Shown one piece after another: positions 31,474 through 44,748 of a stretch of DNA of 64,000 nt. The translations under genes were made by a program, and so were the position numbers. Origin of the DNA: Rehmannia glutinosa (taxonomy: Eukaryota > Streptophyta > Magnoliopsida > Lamiales > Orobanchaceae); assembly GCA_016081115.2 (NCBI GenBank), contig JABTTQ020002188.1:62001-126000 (forward strand). The letters run 5' to 3'. The notes beneath the pieces are model-generated. The model had not been told where the DNA came from. It saw only the letters and a list, made by a program, of their open reading frames with translations, and ran no database searches. Position 1 is the first letter of the stretch. The number at the start of each line of letters is the position of its first letter.

Positions 31474-33072
31474 TTACCAATTACGCCATTTCCATGGGTT
31501 GTGCCGTTCCCATAGTTGATGGTATCTTCCCTTTTGAAAATCTTCTTGTTGATGATAGCTTCTCCAATTTCTCCATTTCCAAGCATTGTGGCCTTCCCAT
31601 TTTTGAAAGTGTCTTTCTCTTGGAAAATCATCTTGTTGATGATGTTTTTGCCATTTCCAAGGATTGTGTTCTTCCCATTTTTGATTATATCCTCTTCTTG
31701 GAAATTGGCTTTGTTGAAAATGTTTTCTCCTTTGATCAAATGAATTGGTCATTTGATGTCTTCTTGGCAGTATGAATTTTCTCCGATTATTATTTCGTCG
31801 GGTACCTATCAAGAAATTATTTTGTGGTACCCTCAAGTGTTTGGGTCCTTTGGGATTAGTCTTGAGACTTTTAGGTCTCCAACAATAATTAGAGCTATTT
31901 CTAGCCCGACAAGAATTAGCTGTATGACCCATTTTACCGCAATAAAAACAAGTAATAATTTTAGGAGCATAATGACCGACATGCTTAGAGACTTGATCCT
32001 TTTTCATATGATTGACAACATTAGACTTATGATCAAGTTCTAGTTTCGAATTATCACAATAATCAACAATTTCGGTCATATCATTGGTACTCAAGTTGGA
32101 TTTAGCTAAATCCTTTTTTAAGCAATTTATATCCTCAACAAGAGTACTATTTTCTTTCTCAAGGTTTCTAACCTTATCAAGAGTGGTGGTGTGAGCACAT
32201 GATAGTGATTCATAGGAAGTAAATAAACTATCCTTATCATTTTTCAAAACAATGAATTCCTTTTTCAAATTTTTGTATTTAACAAGTAAGTTTTGGAATT
32301 CATCTTGTAATTCATCAAAATCATTTTGTAAATCACTATATTCATTTTGCAATTCATTGTCATAAGAAGTAGAGGGTTTAGAACTTACCTCGTTTTCTTC
32401 TTTGATGCCCATGAGGCATTGTTCAACTTGTTCATCATGGGAGGTTGTAGAAGGCTTATCCCATGTTGTTGGATTTGATGTTGTATCTATTTGTGAAGTA
32501 GATGCTTTTGAGTTGCTCCTTTCATTTGCATATACTTCATAGATGGCTTCTAATTTTTGCCATACTTCATGTGCCGATCGAATACCTACAACATGATCAA
32601 ATTCCAAAGTGGTAAGTGAACAAAGTAAAATATTAAGAGCTTTACCATTTAAGGAGATGATTTTCTTCTCTTCATCATTGAGCTCTTTGAAGCCTTTGGA
32701 GGTGTGTGGTGTATCTTTCATCGGAATGGATTCTCCATTTATGACGGTGTTCCAAATATCAAACCCGCAACCTTGTAAATAACATTCCATTCTTTGTTTC
32801 CAAAATATAAAATTTTTGGAATCAAACCGAGGTGGCTTGGTGGTGGAGGTGCCGGAAAGATGAACTTCGTTCGTAGCCGACGATCGTTTCTCTTCACTCG
32901 CGATGTGAAACGAGCTTGCCAAAGAGTTTGGCTCTGATACCACTTGTAAGTCCAAGCGGCTACGATAATCTAGAGGGGGGGTGAATAGATTATCTCCATC
33001 TTTTCGATTTCGCCCTATTTTTCGAACCAAATGCTCAAACACAATAATAAAGGTGCGGAATGTAAACAACAC
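31474..33072 (-). CDS. gag of element E, long open frame
   Basis: A 532-codon open frame that starts inside the 5' LTR and runs through the primer site (VVSEPNSLASSF) before the true gag (EVHLSGTSTTKPPRF onward), so the real start is earlier in translation terms or has lost its ATG. In order: the copia gag core (FWKQRMECYLQGCGFDIWN), a long coiled coil (LQNEYSDLQNDFDELQDEF and following heptads), a CCHC knuckle (CFYCGKMGHTANSC), a basic region, and three Trp-rich repeats of about 28 residues (HQQxDF..QxWExHNxWKW) at the C-terminus. Gag would assemble particles and bind RNA. It is the only long intact gene in the nested cluster. Confidence 0.8.
   Translation of the reverse strand: MLFTFRTFIIVFEHLVRKIGRNRKDGDNLFTPPLDYRSRLDLQVVSEPNSLASSFHIASEEKRSSATNEVHLSGTSTTKPPRFDSKNFIFWKQRMECYLQGCGFDIWNTVINGESIPMKDTPHTSKGFKELNDEEKKIISLNGKALNILLCSLTTLEFDHVVGIRSAHEVWQKLEAIYEVYANERSNSKASTSQIDTTSNPTTWDKPSTTSHDEQVEQCLMGIKEENEVSSKPSTSYDNELQNEYSDLQNDFDELQDEFQNLLVKYKNLKKEFIVLKNDKDSLFTSYESLSCAHTTTLDKVRNLEKENSTLVEDINCLKKDLAKSNLSTNDMTEIVDYCDNSKLELDHKSNVVNHMKKDQVSKHVGHYAPKIITCFYCGKMGHTANSCRARNSSNYCWRPKSLKTNPKGPKHLRVPQNNFLIGTRRNNNRRKFILPRRHQMTNSFDQRRKHFQQSQFPRRGYNQKWEEHNPWKWQKHHQQDDFPRERHFQKWEGHNAWKWRNWRSYHQQEDFQKGRYHQLWERHNPWKWRNW
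32931..32942 (-). promoter_or_regulatory. primer-binding site of element E
   Basis: An exact TGGTATCAGAGC on the - strand, next to the 5' LTR. Confidence 0.92.
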
Positions 33073-34412
33073 ACGTCGATTTAAAGAGGTTCAACCCACC
33101 TAGGGCGTAATCCTCTACCACCTCAGTATATCCGGGATGGATTTCAAAAAGAAAAAAGATTTTATTAATTTACCACAAATTAATACAACACCAACTTACA
33201 ACAACACCTTGAAGAGCACCACACTCTTCTTCAACACCACCTTTGAGATTACCACAATCTCATTTGAAGATTACCACAATCTCCAACGGCACCTTGTGAA
33301 GATTACCACAATCTTCAACCTTGAAGAATACCAAATTCTTCAACACCTCAACAAGAAGATTACCACAATCTTCTCACACCTAACACCTAGATCACCCAAG
33401 TGTGTTCTTACCACAAGAACACTCACAAGGATATCTTGTGTTGAATGATAACCCAAAAATTCAAGATTACAACTCGATAATGAATAATACAATTGAGTGC
33501 AAGTGTAATCAAGAATAGCCTAGACCTCAAGGATGTGAAAGTGAATAGCTAGGCAAATTACAACAAGAAATAAGACAATGTAAGAACAAGTGTATTCTTG
33601 AGTGTATCTTGTTGTGTTGTAGTTTTCTCTCTTATTGTGTTGCTTCAATTCTTCCTCTATTTATAGAAGATGTCTTGTACATGATAGGCTCCTCTTGGGG
33701 ACATGAATTCGTAAAAAATTGCAAGACAATTGAAGAAAAGAGTCGTTAGAAATCAATCCCACAAATTAAGGAAAAGATGTCTCACGCACAACGGTTACAT
33801 TTTTTTGTCAAACTTAAGGGCGACGATCCGCACGAAATAGAGTTTGAAAAAATCGTATCAACATTTACAGGCAGGCGGCCGACGTGCACCTCGACCGGTC
33901 GACCCTAACCACAATCGGTCGTCGACTCATCAAAAAAAATGAAAGACAAAAGTTCTGTTTTCGATTTTTGCTCCCCAGTGCAGATGGTCGCCCTATAGGG
34001 CGCTTAATTTGCTGTTCTCGACAATTTTCTCGCAAACATGAAGTTTTCTATTTTCCTCAACTTTCAGTACGGGTTGCCTATACTACGGCCGGTTGACCTC
34101 AAAACAAAAGTGTTATCCAATTTTATATCGAAAATAAACTTCAAGAAATACTCCAAAAAATAGTGAAAACATTTTAGACCGATCGGGAGTATTAGGACAA
34201 TATTTAGAAACATTGTTTTGGTGTAAAAATACATTAACAAAAAATCATTAAAAGTGTTGTCCAATTTTGTCGAAAATAAAACTTGAAGAAATACTCTAGG
34301 AAAATATTAAAACCATTTTAAATCATTTAGGAGTATTTGGACAACCTTTAAAACCATTGTTTTGGTGTAAAATCAAAATCATCAAAATCATGATAAAACC
34401 ATTTATCAAACA
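32945..34412 (-). repeat. 5' LTR of element E
   Basis: 1,468 bp, nearly identical to 26582-28091, with the hairpin array again at about 33160-33425. Differences cluster in the GC-rich U3 palindromes and at one AGCTG (27384) that reads AGTCG here (33744). Confidence 0.93.
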
Positions 34413-36290
34413 ATATCTGCACTTGGAAAGGAATATACACAGAAGGAAATGTGTATGAAGATCCTAAAAAGTCTTCCAGCTGAATGGGAAATGAAGGTCA
34501 TGGCACTAAGACATTCCATGGACCTATCAAAGACATCCAACCATGAACTATTCTCGGACCTCAAAGCCTACGAGTTTGAGCCGAGAAGAAAAGACCAGGA
34601 AGAGACAATTTGTACCCAAAACAAATTTTGCTCTAATTGTTAAAGATGGGAAGATAGCCGAGGTCAAAGAAGCCATTGATCCGGAAGAAATAGCCCTGAT
34701 GGTTAAAAGGTTCAACAAGTTCTTCAATAAGAACTACAAGAGAGGCAAGGGCGAATCTTCCGAGGAAGACACTCACCTCCTCCTCCAAGTCAAGGGAAGA
34801 TAGGCCAACCAAGAGAACATATCATCAAAAAGCTGAATATCAAAGGGCCGACAATCCAAGAATGGAAAGAGTCGATCAAAAGGTTGAATATCTATCTTTG
34901 GAATCTGTAGACAACCAGGTCACTACGCCATTGATTGCCCATATCCCGTAGTCAACAAATACGTAAATGAAGAAGAAAGAAAAGTCTTGAGAGAAAGAAG
35001 ACAAGAAAAGAAAAAGGCAATGTTGGTACAGAGATCATTTAAGCTTGACCAAGTCAAGAGAGACAGGTGATTGAGAGAGCGAAGTGAAGCCGACTACTCA
35101 AGTGACTCTGAAGAAGAAGCCTTGATCCGTTTGATGGCCAAGGAACAAGATCAACCTCGACCAAGAAGATGAGGTACACTCTAACTCATCAAACTCGGAT
35201 TCTAGTGATAGTGATGTGACACACACACTTCATCACCCAGCGATCTTTATGATTCATTAGGCAAAATGATGAAAGATTTTGAACACATTAAATCCTCACA
35301 CACACTACTAAATGAGGAAAACGACTACTCAAGAGCCAAAACTCAAAGTCGACTAAGGAGCCGAGTACTCTAAGTCAAATAGCTGATGAGAATGAACGTT
35401 TAAAGGCTAAAAATGCTAAGTTAATAGTAGAAATAGTTGCCATAGAAAAGAGGGAGAATGACCTCAAAAATGTTATTGCCTCATTCACTAAGGCATCTAA
35501 ATCATTGGATGATCTTATTATGAGTCAAAGAAAATGTGGAAACAAGACAGGCTTAGGATTTAATTCCTCCGTGCTATGTCAAACTCCAAAAGTAATTTTG
35601 GAAAAAGGATCTTCAAGCAATGAAGAGTCAAAAATCCAAAACTCTAAATGTTGCACACACATTCACTCCAAAGCACAACTACAAGCAAGCGGCCTTGGTT
35701 ATAAAGGAAAAGGAAAGCGACCCGAGTTGAGTGCGTATTTGAAAGGACAAGCTGAGAAGAGGTTCATCGAGTTCCTCTAAACTCTAAACATAAAATATAC
35801 GTAAAGAAAAAGCGAGCTACCAAAAACCCTTAAAATCTATAAAAGAAATTCATATGATGGGAATGGTAGAAAATATCCAAGCCAAGCCGATTGGAATGAT
35901 ATGAACTATCAAGATAGACTTATGGAATATAAGCCCAAATGGCAAAGGCCTAGAACTCAAAGAAAGGCCATTCCAAAAGTATAAGAACTTTCATCAAAGA
36001 CACATATGCACCTAGGCACTACACTCAGAGACACCACAATTACCCAAAGAAGGCGATTGCTAAAACTTATACACAGGCATACGACAAAAGAGACAGTGTA
36101 TGAACCTAAAATCCCCAAGCAATTTGCCAAGATTAATTATGATTATGGCATGCGATAGATGGCAACCCCTTAGAGTCAAATCATTTGGCTATAAGTTGGT
36201 TGGATCATCTTACAATTCTAACCCCTCGGACCTGCACAAATATGGGTACCTAAAACTTAATTTCCTTGATTGCAGGTTCAAGGAACAGCG
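34413..36290 (+). pseudogene. gag of element D, continued
   Basis: Resumes with the gag core (EMCMKILKSLPAEWEMKVMAL). A CCHC knuckle (..C-RQPGHYAIDCP) lies near 34897-34942 with its first Cys region disturbed. A coiled-coil region similar to C follows, then a basic tail leading into protease. The frame is broken many times, though C is better preserved across the same region. Confidence 0.78.
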
Positions 36291-39200
36291 AGTGCCAAGG
36301 AACCTGGTATATGGATAGTGGTACATTCCGGACATATGACAGAAATAAGAAAAATTTGTCAAAATTCAAGGAATTAAAAGGAGCAAAAGTCATATTTGGA
36401 GGAAATGAAGCTCCAGGTGAAATAAGAGGCATTGGATCCATCAAGAGGAATGGATTAGAAATCACAGATGTTGCATATGTTGAAGGACTCAACTTCAACT
36501 TGCTAAGCATCGATCAACTCGTGACAAGGGCTATAATGTTGGATTCAACATGGGTATATGCCAAATCAAGGATCTTGAATCGAATGAAGTTGTGTTGCAA
36601 GGATGCGACAAAAGAACATGTATGTAGTAGATTGGTCAACCGCTACACACATCACTGTCTATTAGCAAAGAGCACAATTTGAATCAAGTTGGTTTCGTGG
36701 CACAAAAAGCCGAGTCACCGAATTTCAAAACGATTAACAAGCTTGCAAGAAGTAATCTTGTGGAAGGACTTCCGGACTCAAAGATACAAGAAGGAGAGTA
36801 TATGTGATGCATGTCGGAAGGGAAAACAAATCAAATCTTCATTCAAAGAAAAGACATGTCCATCTTCAACAAGAATATTGCATCGCTACATATGGATCTA
36901 TTTGGCCTAGTGGAACCAAACAAAGATAAGTGGAAAGAAATACACCTTGGTGGTAGTAGATGACTACTCAAGATATACATGGACAATATTCATGTGTAAG
37001 AAGAAAGAAACTCTAGAAACTACCACACGGTGATGAAGAGGATTCAAAACGAGAAGAGCAAACCATTATCAAAATAAGATCGATAGAGGAACCGAGTTTG
37101 TCAATGGAATAATAACTCGATTGTATTGAAAATGGTATTGGTCATGAACTATCTGCTGACAAGGACTCCACAAATGAGAATGGAGTTGCGAGAAAGAAGG
37201 AAAGAACTCTCAAAGAAGCAGCAAGGACCATGTTAGTCAAGCGGGGTTACAAAAAGATTTTGGGTCAAGCAATCAACACGACTTGCTACACTCAAAACAG
37301 GATGTATGATAAACAGACGGTGACAAAGACTCCTATGAGATTTGGACTGGAAGAAAACCAAATGTTGCATATTTTAGAATATTTGGATGTAAATGCTTCA
37401 TCCACAACAATGGCAAAGACAATCTAAAGGCCTTCGATGCTAAAGCGAGATGAAGGTATCTTTTGGGATACTCGGTGAAAGCAAAGCCTACAGAGTACTC
37501 AACAAAAGGACTATGGTTGCGAAGAATCCATTCATGTGGTATTCGATGAGCCAAATGTAAATAAAGAAGACATTGAAGAGTCACCGATAAGTCAATCATC
37601 CAACCATACGAAGAGTCCCTTATCCGAAGTTTGGAACTATTAACTCGAGATGAAGATGAGATAGCCGAGTCTCATAAAATCTTTGGAAAATTTGCAGCTA
37701 AGTGAGTGCGAGAGAGCTGATCAAAGCAACACAATTGCTAGACAATCGAACCAGCCTAACTTACTTCAACTCGATGTAAGATGGTGAAAGACCATCCACC
37801 AAAACTTGTCATTGGAGATATAAGAGAAGGTGTCAAAACGAGATCCGAACTCAACAAGAAGCTATGTTCACATGCTTCATCTCGCAAATAGAGCCCAAAG
37901 ATGTGTTACAAGCATTGGATGACACACATTGGATTCAAGCTATGCAAGAAGAGTGAATCGGTTTGAAAGAAATAAAGTATGGGAATTAGTTCAAAGACCC
38001 ACACACCAAAATGTTATTGGTACTAAATGGGTGTTCAGAAACAAGATGAACGAGGAAAGTTCTGTGATAAGAAACAAAGCAAGACTAGTAGCCAAAGGAT
38101 ATTGCCAAGAAGAAGGAATAGATTTTGATGAAACATTTGCTCCTCGTAGCAAGATTGGAAGCTATAAGGATGTTTCTTGCCTATCTTTGCTCACAAGAAT
38201 TTCATTGTATATCGATGGATGTAAAAAGTGCATTCCTAAATGGTTTATTGGAAGAAGAAGTGTATGTTGAACAACCTCTAGGATTTGAGCAGAAGACTCT
38301 TGGAGATAAGGTATACAAACTCAAGAAAGCTTTGTATGGATTGAAACAGGGCACCCGAGAGCATGGTATGATAGTTTGTCACAATTCCTAAGCGAGAATG
38401 GATTCACAAAAGGAAAAATAGATAGAACACTTTTTTAATTCAAGACAAAAAGAGTATATCTTTGCTTGTTCAAATATATGTTGATGACATCATTTTTGGA
38501 TCCACAAACAAAGAGTCTGTGTGAAAAATTTTCAAACCTCATGCAAAGTAAATTTGAAATGAGCATGATGGGAGAGTCGACATTCTTCCTTGGACTCCAA
38601 GTGAAACAATCAAGGATGGAACCTTCATAAGTCAAACAAAATACACCAGAGATTTAATGAAGAAATTTGGTATGGAGGAGAAGTCTTCTATAAAAATACC
38701 AATGAATACATCACCAAAATGGACATGGATGCAGATGGCAAGCCTCGTAGATCAAACAAGATACTGAGCACTTATTGGATCATTGCTCTATCTCACAAAG
38801 TAGGGGCCGGACATCACCTTTCTTTGTAGGTGTATGTGCGAGATTTCAATCGCTCCAAAAGAGAGTCATATGACAACAGCTAAAAAAGAATCCCGAGATA
38901 CTTGAAAGGAAGCCAAGAAGTTGGCTTATGGTATCCAAAGGAAGGTGGATTCAAACTAATTGGCTATTCGGACTCGACTATCTTGGATGCGAGTGGATAG
39001 GAAAAACACCTCGGCACATGTCAAATGCTAGGAAACAAAGTTGATTTCTGGTTTAGCAAGAAGCAAAATTCAATAGCCACCTCTACGGTGAAGCAGAATA
39101 CATAGGCTGCGGGGTGTTTGTTGTGCCCAAGTCCTATGGATGAGACAAAGAATGAGAGACTATGAAGTTGAGGAAAAAGAAATTCCAATCATGTGTGATA

Positions 39201-39413
39201 ACACAAGTGCAATTGCAATTACTCAAAATCTGTGTTGCACTCAAGAACAAAGCATATCGATGTCGATATCACTTCATAAGAGATCATGTTGAAAAGAAGG
39301 ACATCATCTTGGAATATATCTCAACTAATAAACAATTGGCCGACATCTTCACAAAACCATTATGTGAGTCAAGATTTGAAGAACTCAAGCATGAGTTAGG
39401 GTTAATTGAGTGA
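36291..39413 (+). pseudogene. pol of element D (protease, integrase, reverse transcriptase, RNase H)
   Basis: Protease WYMDSG lies at about 36305. The pre-integrase region with HKKPSH and CDACRKGKQIKSSF (HHCC finger) is at 36690-36840. The core with VVVDDYSRYTW is at about 36950. Reverse transcriptase has GTKWVFRNKMNEE, ARLVAKGYCQEEGIDFDETFAP, DVKSAFLNGLLEEEVYVEQP and YVDDIIF (38479). RNase H ends ADIFTKPLCESRFEELKHELG with its stop at 39413. Frame breaks are frequent. Confidence 0.82.
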
Positions 39414-39969
39414 GTGACACTCGGAAGAATCAAAGAAAAGAAATGGAACACAAAAAGGGAAAAAGAGTGAACTCACAAATCAACTAAGTAAATCACCGAT
39501 CGGAAAGACAACTATACCAAGTCGGTGACGGTGAGTCACAAAGAGGAATGTGAAAAGAAGAGCTAAACCGGTGAGGGCAAAAGTGAATCATTTATGAGCA
39601 AAGTGACAAAAACGCAATGATCGTTTTTACTAAGCGGGAATGTTTTTAAGAATGACGTCAGCATAATTATGACGTGTACAGGCAAAAGCTGCACACTAAG
39701 CTTATGATTGGATATAAATGCTGCCGCATTAAATACGAGACATTAAATGCTCAATCGGCGTGCCAAATCTAAGCCGTTGATTTCGATCCCATTTCAAAAA
39801 CCACCCGCACGTCCTTTCATAAACCATACTTAAACCATTTTCGTCCGTTTCTCTCACACACTACCAAAACTGTTCATTTCTCTCTCTCAGAAGCAAAGGC
39901 AAAAATTTTCTCAAAACCCTATCTATCTTCAAATCAATCTCTAAGTTTTCTTCGGTAAAATCCTGAAGG
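39414..39969 (+). other. linker between pol and the extra ORF of element D
   Basis: Non-coding. The same region in C is 50859-51414. Aligning the two by eye, AGCTGACAGCT in C reads CGGTGACGGTG in D, a clear case of changed CTG/CAG sites. Confidence 0.55.
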
Positions 39970-42900
39970 ATGGCATCAACCTGATTTTGTCAAGTTAAGA
40001 AAGCAAATCCACACCGAGTCTCTTTGTGGATTTCGACGGCATGGTGAAACAGGGGTCCGACGACACCCTAGTGATGAAAATTTCGAGAAATTGGAAACGC
40101 CTGGCTGAAATCGTTTACGTATTTGGAATATCCGATGACCTATGTGGAGGAGGTCGCACGCGATTCTACGTGAACGCGAGATTCACGATGAAGTGATAAA
40201 GTCATCTGTTCACGGAAAGAAGCTCACCATCTCTCGCCAAGGATTTGGTGAACACCGCCACTACCGACGGAAGGAGCATCGTAAATCAACGGTTTGATGT
40301 AAACATGGTGCTTGCTTGGAAGGAAATAGCCAAGCCCGACTATGCTAATAAAATAGTTTACACGACAAACAAGAGGTCGCTGAAGGAGGATTATCACAAG
40401 TTGTTGGACATAGTTGCCAAATGTATTGACATCAAATTTGGCGACTTTGACCAATGTCAAAAGCAAAGTTGATCGTAATGGCTGCGATCATTGAAGAAAG
40501 GAAAATAAATTGGGCTGAGTTTGTCTACAGACTATGCCGAATGTAGGGAACAAATCCTTCAAGAAAGATGGCACATTTGGAGGATCCCTAGGATATGGCC
40601 ACAGTGATTGGCCGATGATGGAGGTGAAAGGAGTCCCTCTTAGACATGGAAAGGCGTTCCATGTAAACAAGAGGATGTTCGAGATCAAACCTCTCGGCGC
40701 ACTGAGAAGAGAGCCTACGCCAAGAGAGCGACACGAGTGAGGGGAATCACCGACTCAAGATACAATTTTTTCTCTCCACCAAAGAAAGAAAGCCGCCCCT
40801 GCAGACTTCTAAGAAGATCGCGCTCTCCCGCAGCAAAGAAAGTCAAACTCGCTCCCGCCTGCGCAGCAGAGTCACTGCCCCCGGCCGTGTCTCTGCCAAA
40901 GAAGCGGTCGAGAAGGACTCTCAACTACCTTCTCGGATCGTCAAAAGAGGAGATCCGATAAGCCAAGACGACCAGCTCCTCGGAAGAAGACACCAAGCCA
41001 CGGCCCCGCCGCCAAGACTCGAAGAAACTCTCTCTCGAACCAGAAGTCCCTGCAGTACGAACTAAGATACGATGAAGAATCATCAAGCGATCCGAGCTTG
41101 AGAAACCGGCCGAGTCGACCACTCATTTGGAACAAATACGGAAATTTGAAGCAAAAAGAGAGTCCCAGAGATGTAATTGATGAAAAAGCTAAGTCTGCTT
41201 TGAAGGCGTCGTGAGAGGCAAATCAAGACACAGATTGTAGTCCGCGCGGTGAGACACAAGAAGAAGCCGATAAAGCGATAGTGATGTGATGATCCTATCC
41301 CCACTTTACCCGAGATATCCAAAAATCGTGCGAGAGTGGAGGAAATGGAAATTGAGTCGATCCAGGGAGCAGTTCCAACGGCCCGAGTTTATAGAAGAAG
41401 AAGAGGAACTGTTGAACTTCCTTGGGTCGACCTCTCGTGATCAAAGATCGATGAAGACAATCGCACGATATCCTGCGCAGATCTTCAAGGATAAGGAGAA
41501 GGAGCGGCGCGGAAGAAGGCGAGGCAAGAGAGAAGGCCAAAGATCGCCCTCTCACCGGAACCACAGAACATACACATTCTCACTTCGATATTTTATCGAA
41601 AGTGATGAGGATCTGGACCCCTTTCGCCGCTACGAAAGAGTTGCAAATGCAGAAGCAATGCATGAATCCGAGAATTCTTCATGAGAAGAGCATGATGGAG
41701 GGACCAGGAGAGTCCTCCGAACACAACCGAAATTGATCCAATGGGAGTGGTTGGCAAATCGCCACCGTTGTTCCGCCACCACTTCCCCGACTCACTCGGA
41801 AGAAGGAATTAAGGGAAATGGCGATGAAAGCGGGTTAGTGGGGACCCAGTTGAGCCAACCCCTAACGAAGGTGTCTTACCACTGTCCCAACGATCGAACA
41901 CTCAAGAGAAAAGCAGTAGGGAGTTTGGAGACGAGTGACCCCATTCAAGTCACTCGGTGAGCCACCGGTGGGGGAAACTCCTCCACTCGCGGCCAAGGTC
42001 GGAGAATGCTGCAGATGACTCCACAACAAATCTAGGAGGCGAAGTGGAGAAAGTACAAACGCAAAAGGAACACAAGTTGCCATCAACGAAGCTCGAGATA
42101 GTTGAAACTGTCTCGGTGAGGTGCCAACCGCTACGAAGGCTAATGACGTGGCGCGATGCAATCGAGGCACAAGAAGGAATGACCGGGAGTTAACACTGGC
42201 GATGAAAGTGCAATCCATGGGGTTGAGACTCCAATGGATGCCACCACGAAAGACCCTAAGACAGTGACATCGTCGAAGGAGAGTCAGCCTCGCCGCAATG
42301 ATTGCGACATCTGCGGGGAGGTAATGAAGGCCCACGGGAGGTTGAGACTTCCCGGGGTAAAGAAGTCAAGTAGAGAACATCCCTCCCGCTATCATTGATC
42401 CATCTCGAAAAGGAGATAAGCGCTTCATGACTCCCAGGATAATCCCGATGTAACCTTTCGGGATCGGAAGGCGACGAAGAAGCCGAGTCATCCCCCCGTG
42501 AAAGATCCAAAAGACTGAGGATGTTCCCGGCCAAAGACGAGCAAGTCTCGATCTCAAGACTACTCGTCAAACTTTCAATTTTGATGATGAGCCACCAATG
42601 GAAATCTCATCATCATCCGATGACGCTTCGATAAGGCCGAGGACGATCCACTCAATTGGAGAAACCATTTGAGACCAACGAAGGCTGTTGAGACACCGAG
42701 GCTCGGCAAGTCGGGTCCACATCACTAAAGACCCCAACAAAAGCAGTCCACCGCACGGGCTCCTCAAGCTGCGGCGAGTTCGACTCCAAAAGGAACTTCA
42801 CGTGCACCTCTCATCATTGAACAAATCCCGGTTGGCGTGATGATTCCTTTGTAGAATCATTTCCTTTCTCCTTGGGTACCCGACCTCCATGAAGAGTCGA

Positions 42901-44474
42901 GAACGAGCTCGCGACGCCCACAGACCAGCTCTGTCATTTTCAGCAGGTACCATCGTTCGGTGACTATGACTTTGACGTGGCTGCGTGGCCATCGATGCAA
43001 CAAGAAAACAGTGAAGTTCGGGAAGTGTTCAAGGCATTATTTCTTTGAAATTGAACGGATGGAGAGGCACCAGGCCTCTATGGACATGCGATCGACAACA
43101 GAGATGCCAACCATCACGACTTGAGAGGCATAACAATGATAAGGATAAGGGAATGGTGGCAACAAAGAAGAAACAATGCGTGTGGAACAAGTTAGATACT
43201 TCATGACATTGTTCAACAAGCTGCTTGTATGGAGAGCCGAGAATGCCGATGCAAAAACGAAAATGAGAGAACACATTGAGCACATGCATGAAGCTCACAC
43301 CGCCGAGATAAAGGCTGCTGCGTGAGCAAAATAAGAGTGATCTCCGATGCGGAAGAAAATATGGACAGAAAATTCAGCCTTTCTCATGGTTGAAATGAAG
43401 CTAATTTCAAAGATAGTCCAACGCTACTCGCTCGAATTTCGCCGCATACTCCACAAATGGACTCGAGCACGAACTCTACTATCGCCAGGCTCGATTTCCG
43501 CTTGCAAGATGTTTCAGGCGTTCCTCTCTCTCCTTTGATGATGCCAAAAAGGGGGAAGAGGAATACCTTAAAGCACGAAGAGATCTCAAATCGAAAAAGA
43601 GGATGCAAATGCGAAGGAAAGACATCTCGAGGAAGTGTTGAAACAAAAGAAAGGAAAGTCCGTTGAGGGGAAGGATCGAAAGATGTGACCTTGATGATCG
43701 CACAAACCCCCAACAAGGTATTGTCACGGTGATATTATCGTGAGAAACTCCAGTGACTCCGCCACTCCAACACTGCTATATCTATGGCCGAAAAGAGAAA
43801 GACAATTGAAGCGGGGATGGAGGAAGTGGAAGGAAGAATGGATGCCCGAGTTATGAACATCTTGAAACAACATGGAGGCATTCCAAGAGACAGAGACACT
43901 TATGCCATCTCGTATGTCGGGATAGAGCCATGATCAGTTGATGAATTTAAAACGCCGCATCGAAGGATACTTTGCAAATATGTCTATGGCTCAAGCTTGG
44001 GACTTGTATCGGGAAAAAGGTCTCACGTTATGTGAAGAAGGCGACAGCAACGGAGCGGACTCACGGTGATCGCTCTGCTGGTCACTCACCGGAAAGAAGA
44101 AGACCTCAAGACAATACACGCCCAGGTAGAGGAAGAAGCGGTGGTGGAAGAAGAGGTTTGAGACCTAGGCCTCGCCCAAAAACATTGAATACGTAGATCC
44201 AGGCAAGAAAGGAGGGATCTTCATCTGGCTGGTCTTGACCAAGTAGCAAATTTGCAAGTGGCTAAAAGTAATCTTGAGTATGCGAAAAGAATAGAAGAAG
44301 AAAACAAGAGACAAACTCAGCTATGGGAGGAAAGACAAGAGAGATTAAGAAGAGATGAAGCCGCCAGGAAGGCATATGAAAAGAAAAGAAGAAAGGCGAT
44401 TGACGATGAGAAAAATAGAAGAAAGAGAAGATCTTGCCGAACAAGATGAAAGAAGGAGACAACGAAGGAGATGA
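39970..44474 (+). pseudogene. extra 3' ORF of element D, about 1,500 codons, broken
   Basis: It sits after pol in the same strand as pol, matching the extra ORF of C. It starts at ATG 39970 with a stop within five codons. The N-terminal domain is recognisable as VNMVLAWKEIAKPDY..DYHKLLDIVAKCIDIKFGDF (40240-40460). A Lys/Arg/Glu-rich middle and a highly charged coiled-coil C-terminus (RIEEENKRQTQLWEERQERL) follow, with the final basic run and stop at 44474. No signal peptide or membrane segment was found, so calling it env-like is not supported by this copy. Confidence 0.72.
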
Positions 44475-44748
44475 AGTGTTGCTGTCCACCCTTCATGTAT
44501 TTTATTATGTAAATACATACTATGTAAGTCTTCTCGCAATAAAGCTATAAATTCTTTTTTTTTTTGTGTAGACAAATGTTTGCTCGATACACCTTGTAAA
44601 AACAGTTGTGTAAAAGAACAAGAATGTTATGATCAATAAAAGGATTGATTCTACGCATACATTCTATGTGAATACACTATCTGTATGTATCTTTGCTATT
44701 TACATTTTTGAATGGTTTAAGTTTTGGCATCATCAAAAAGGGGGAAAT
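44475..44748 (+). other. 3' untranslated region and polypurine tract of element D
   Basis: Non-coding. It ends in CATCAAAAAGGGGGAAAT (44731-44748), the purine primer for plus-strand synthesis, right before the LTR. Confidence 0.8.

Larger units (their letters stand above)
26582..34412 (-). mobile_element. SIRE-like element E, internally deleted, inserted in gag of D
   Basis: 7,831 bp in minus orientation: 5' LTR 32945-34412, primer site 32931-32942, a long gag ORF, scrambled remnants of pol, purine tract, 3' LTR 26582-28091. The left 5-mer before E is GAGCT. The right side reads ..AACA|ATATCTGC, where the expected GAGCT is missing. LTR identity is high, so the insertion is recent. F at 59799 is a fuller member of the same family. 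Confidence 0.9.

Noticed and set aside
42256..42570. Minus-strand ORFs inside 40900-43700
   Set aside because: They are shadows of the charged, low-complexity extra ORF of element D on the + strand.
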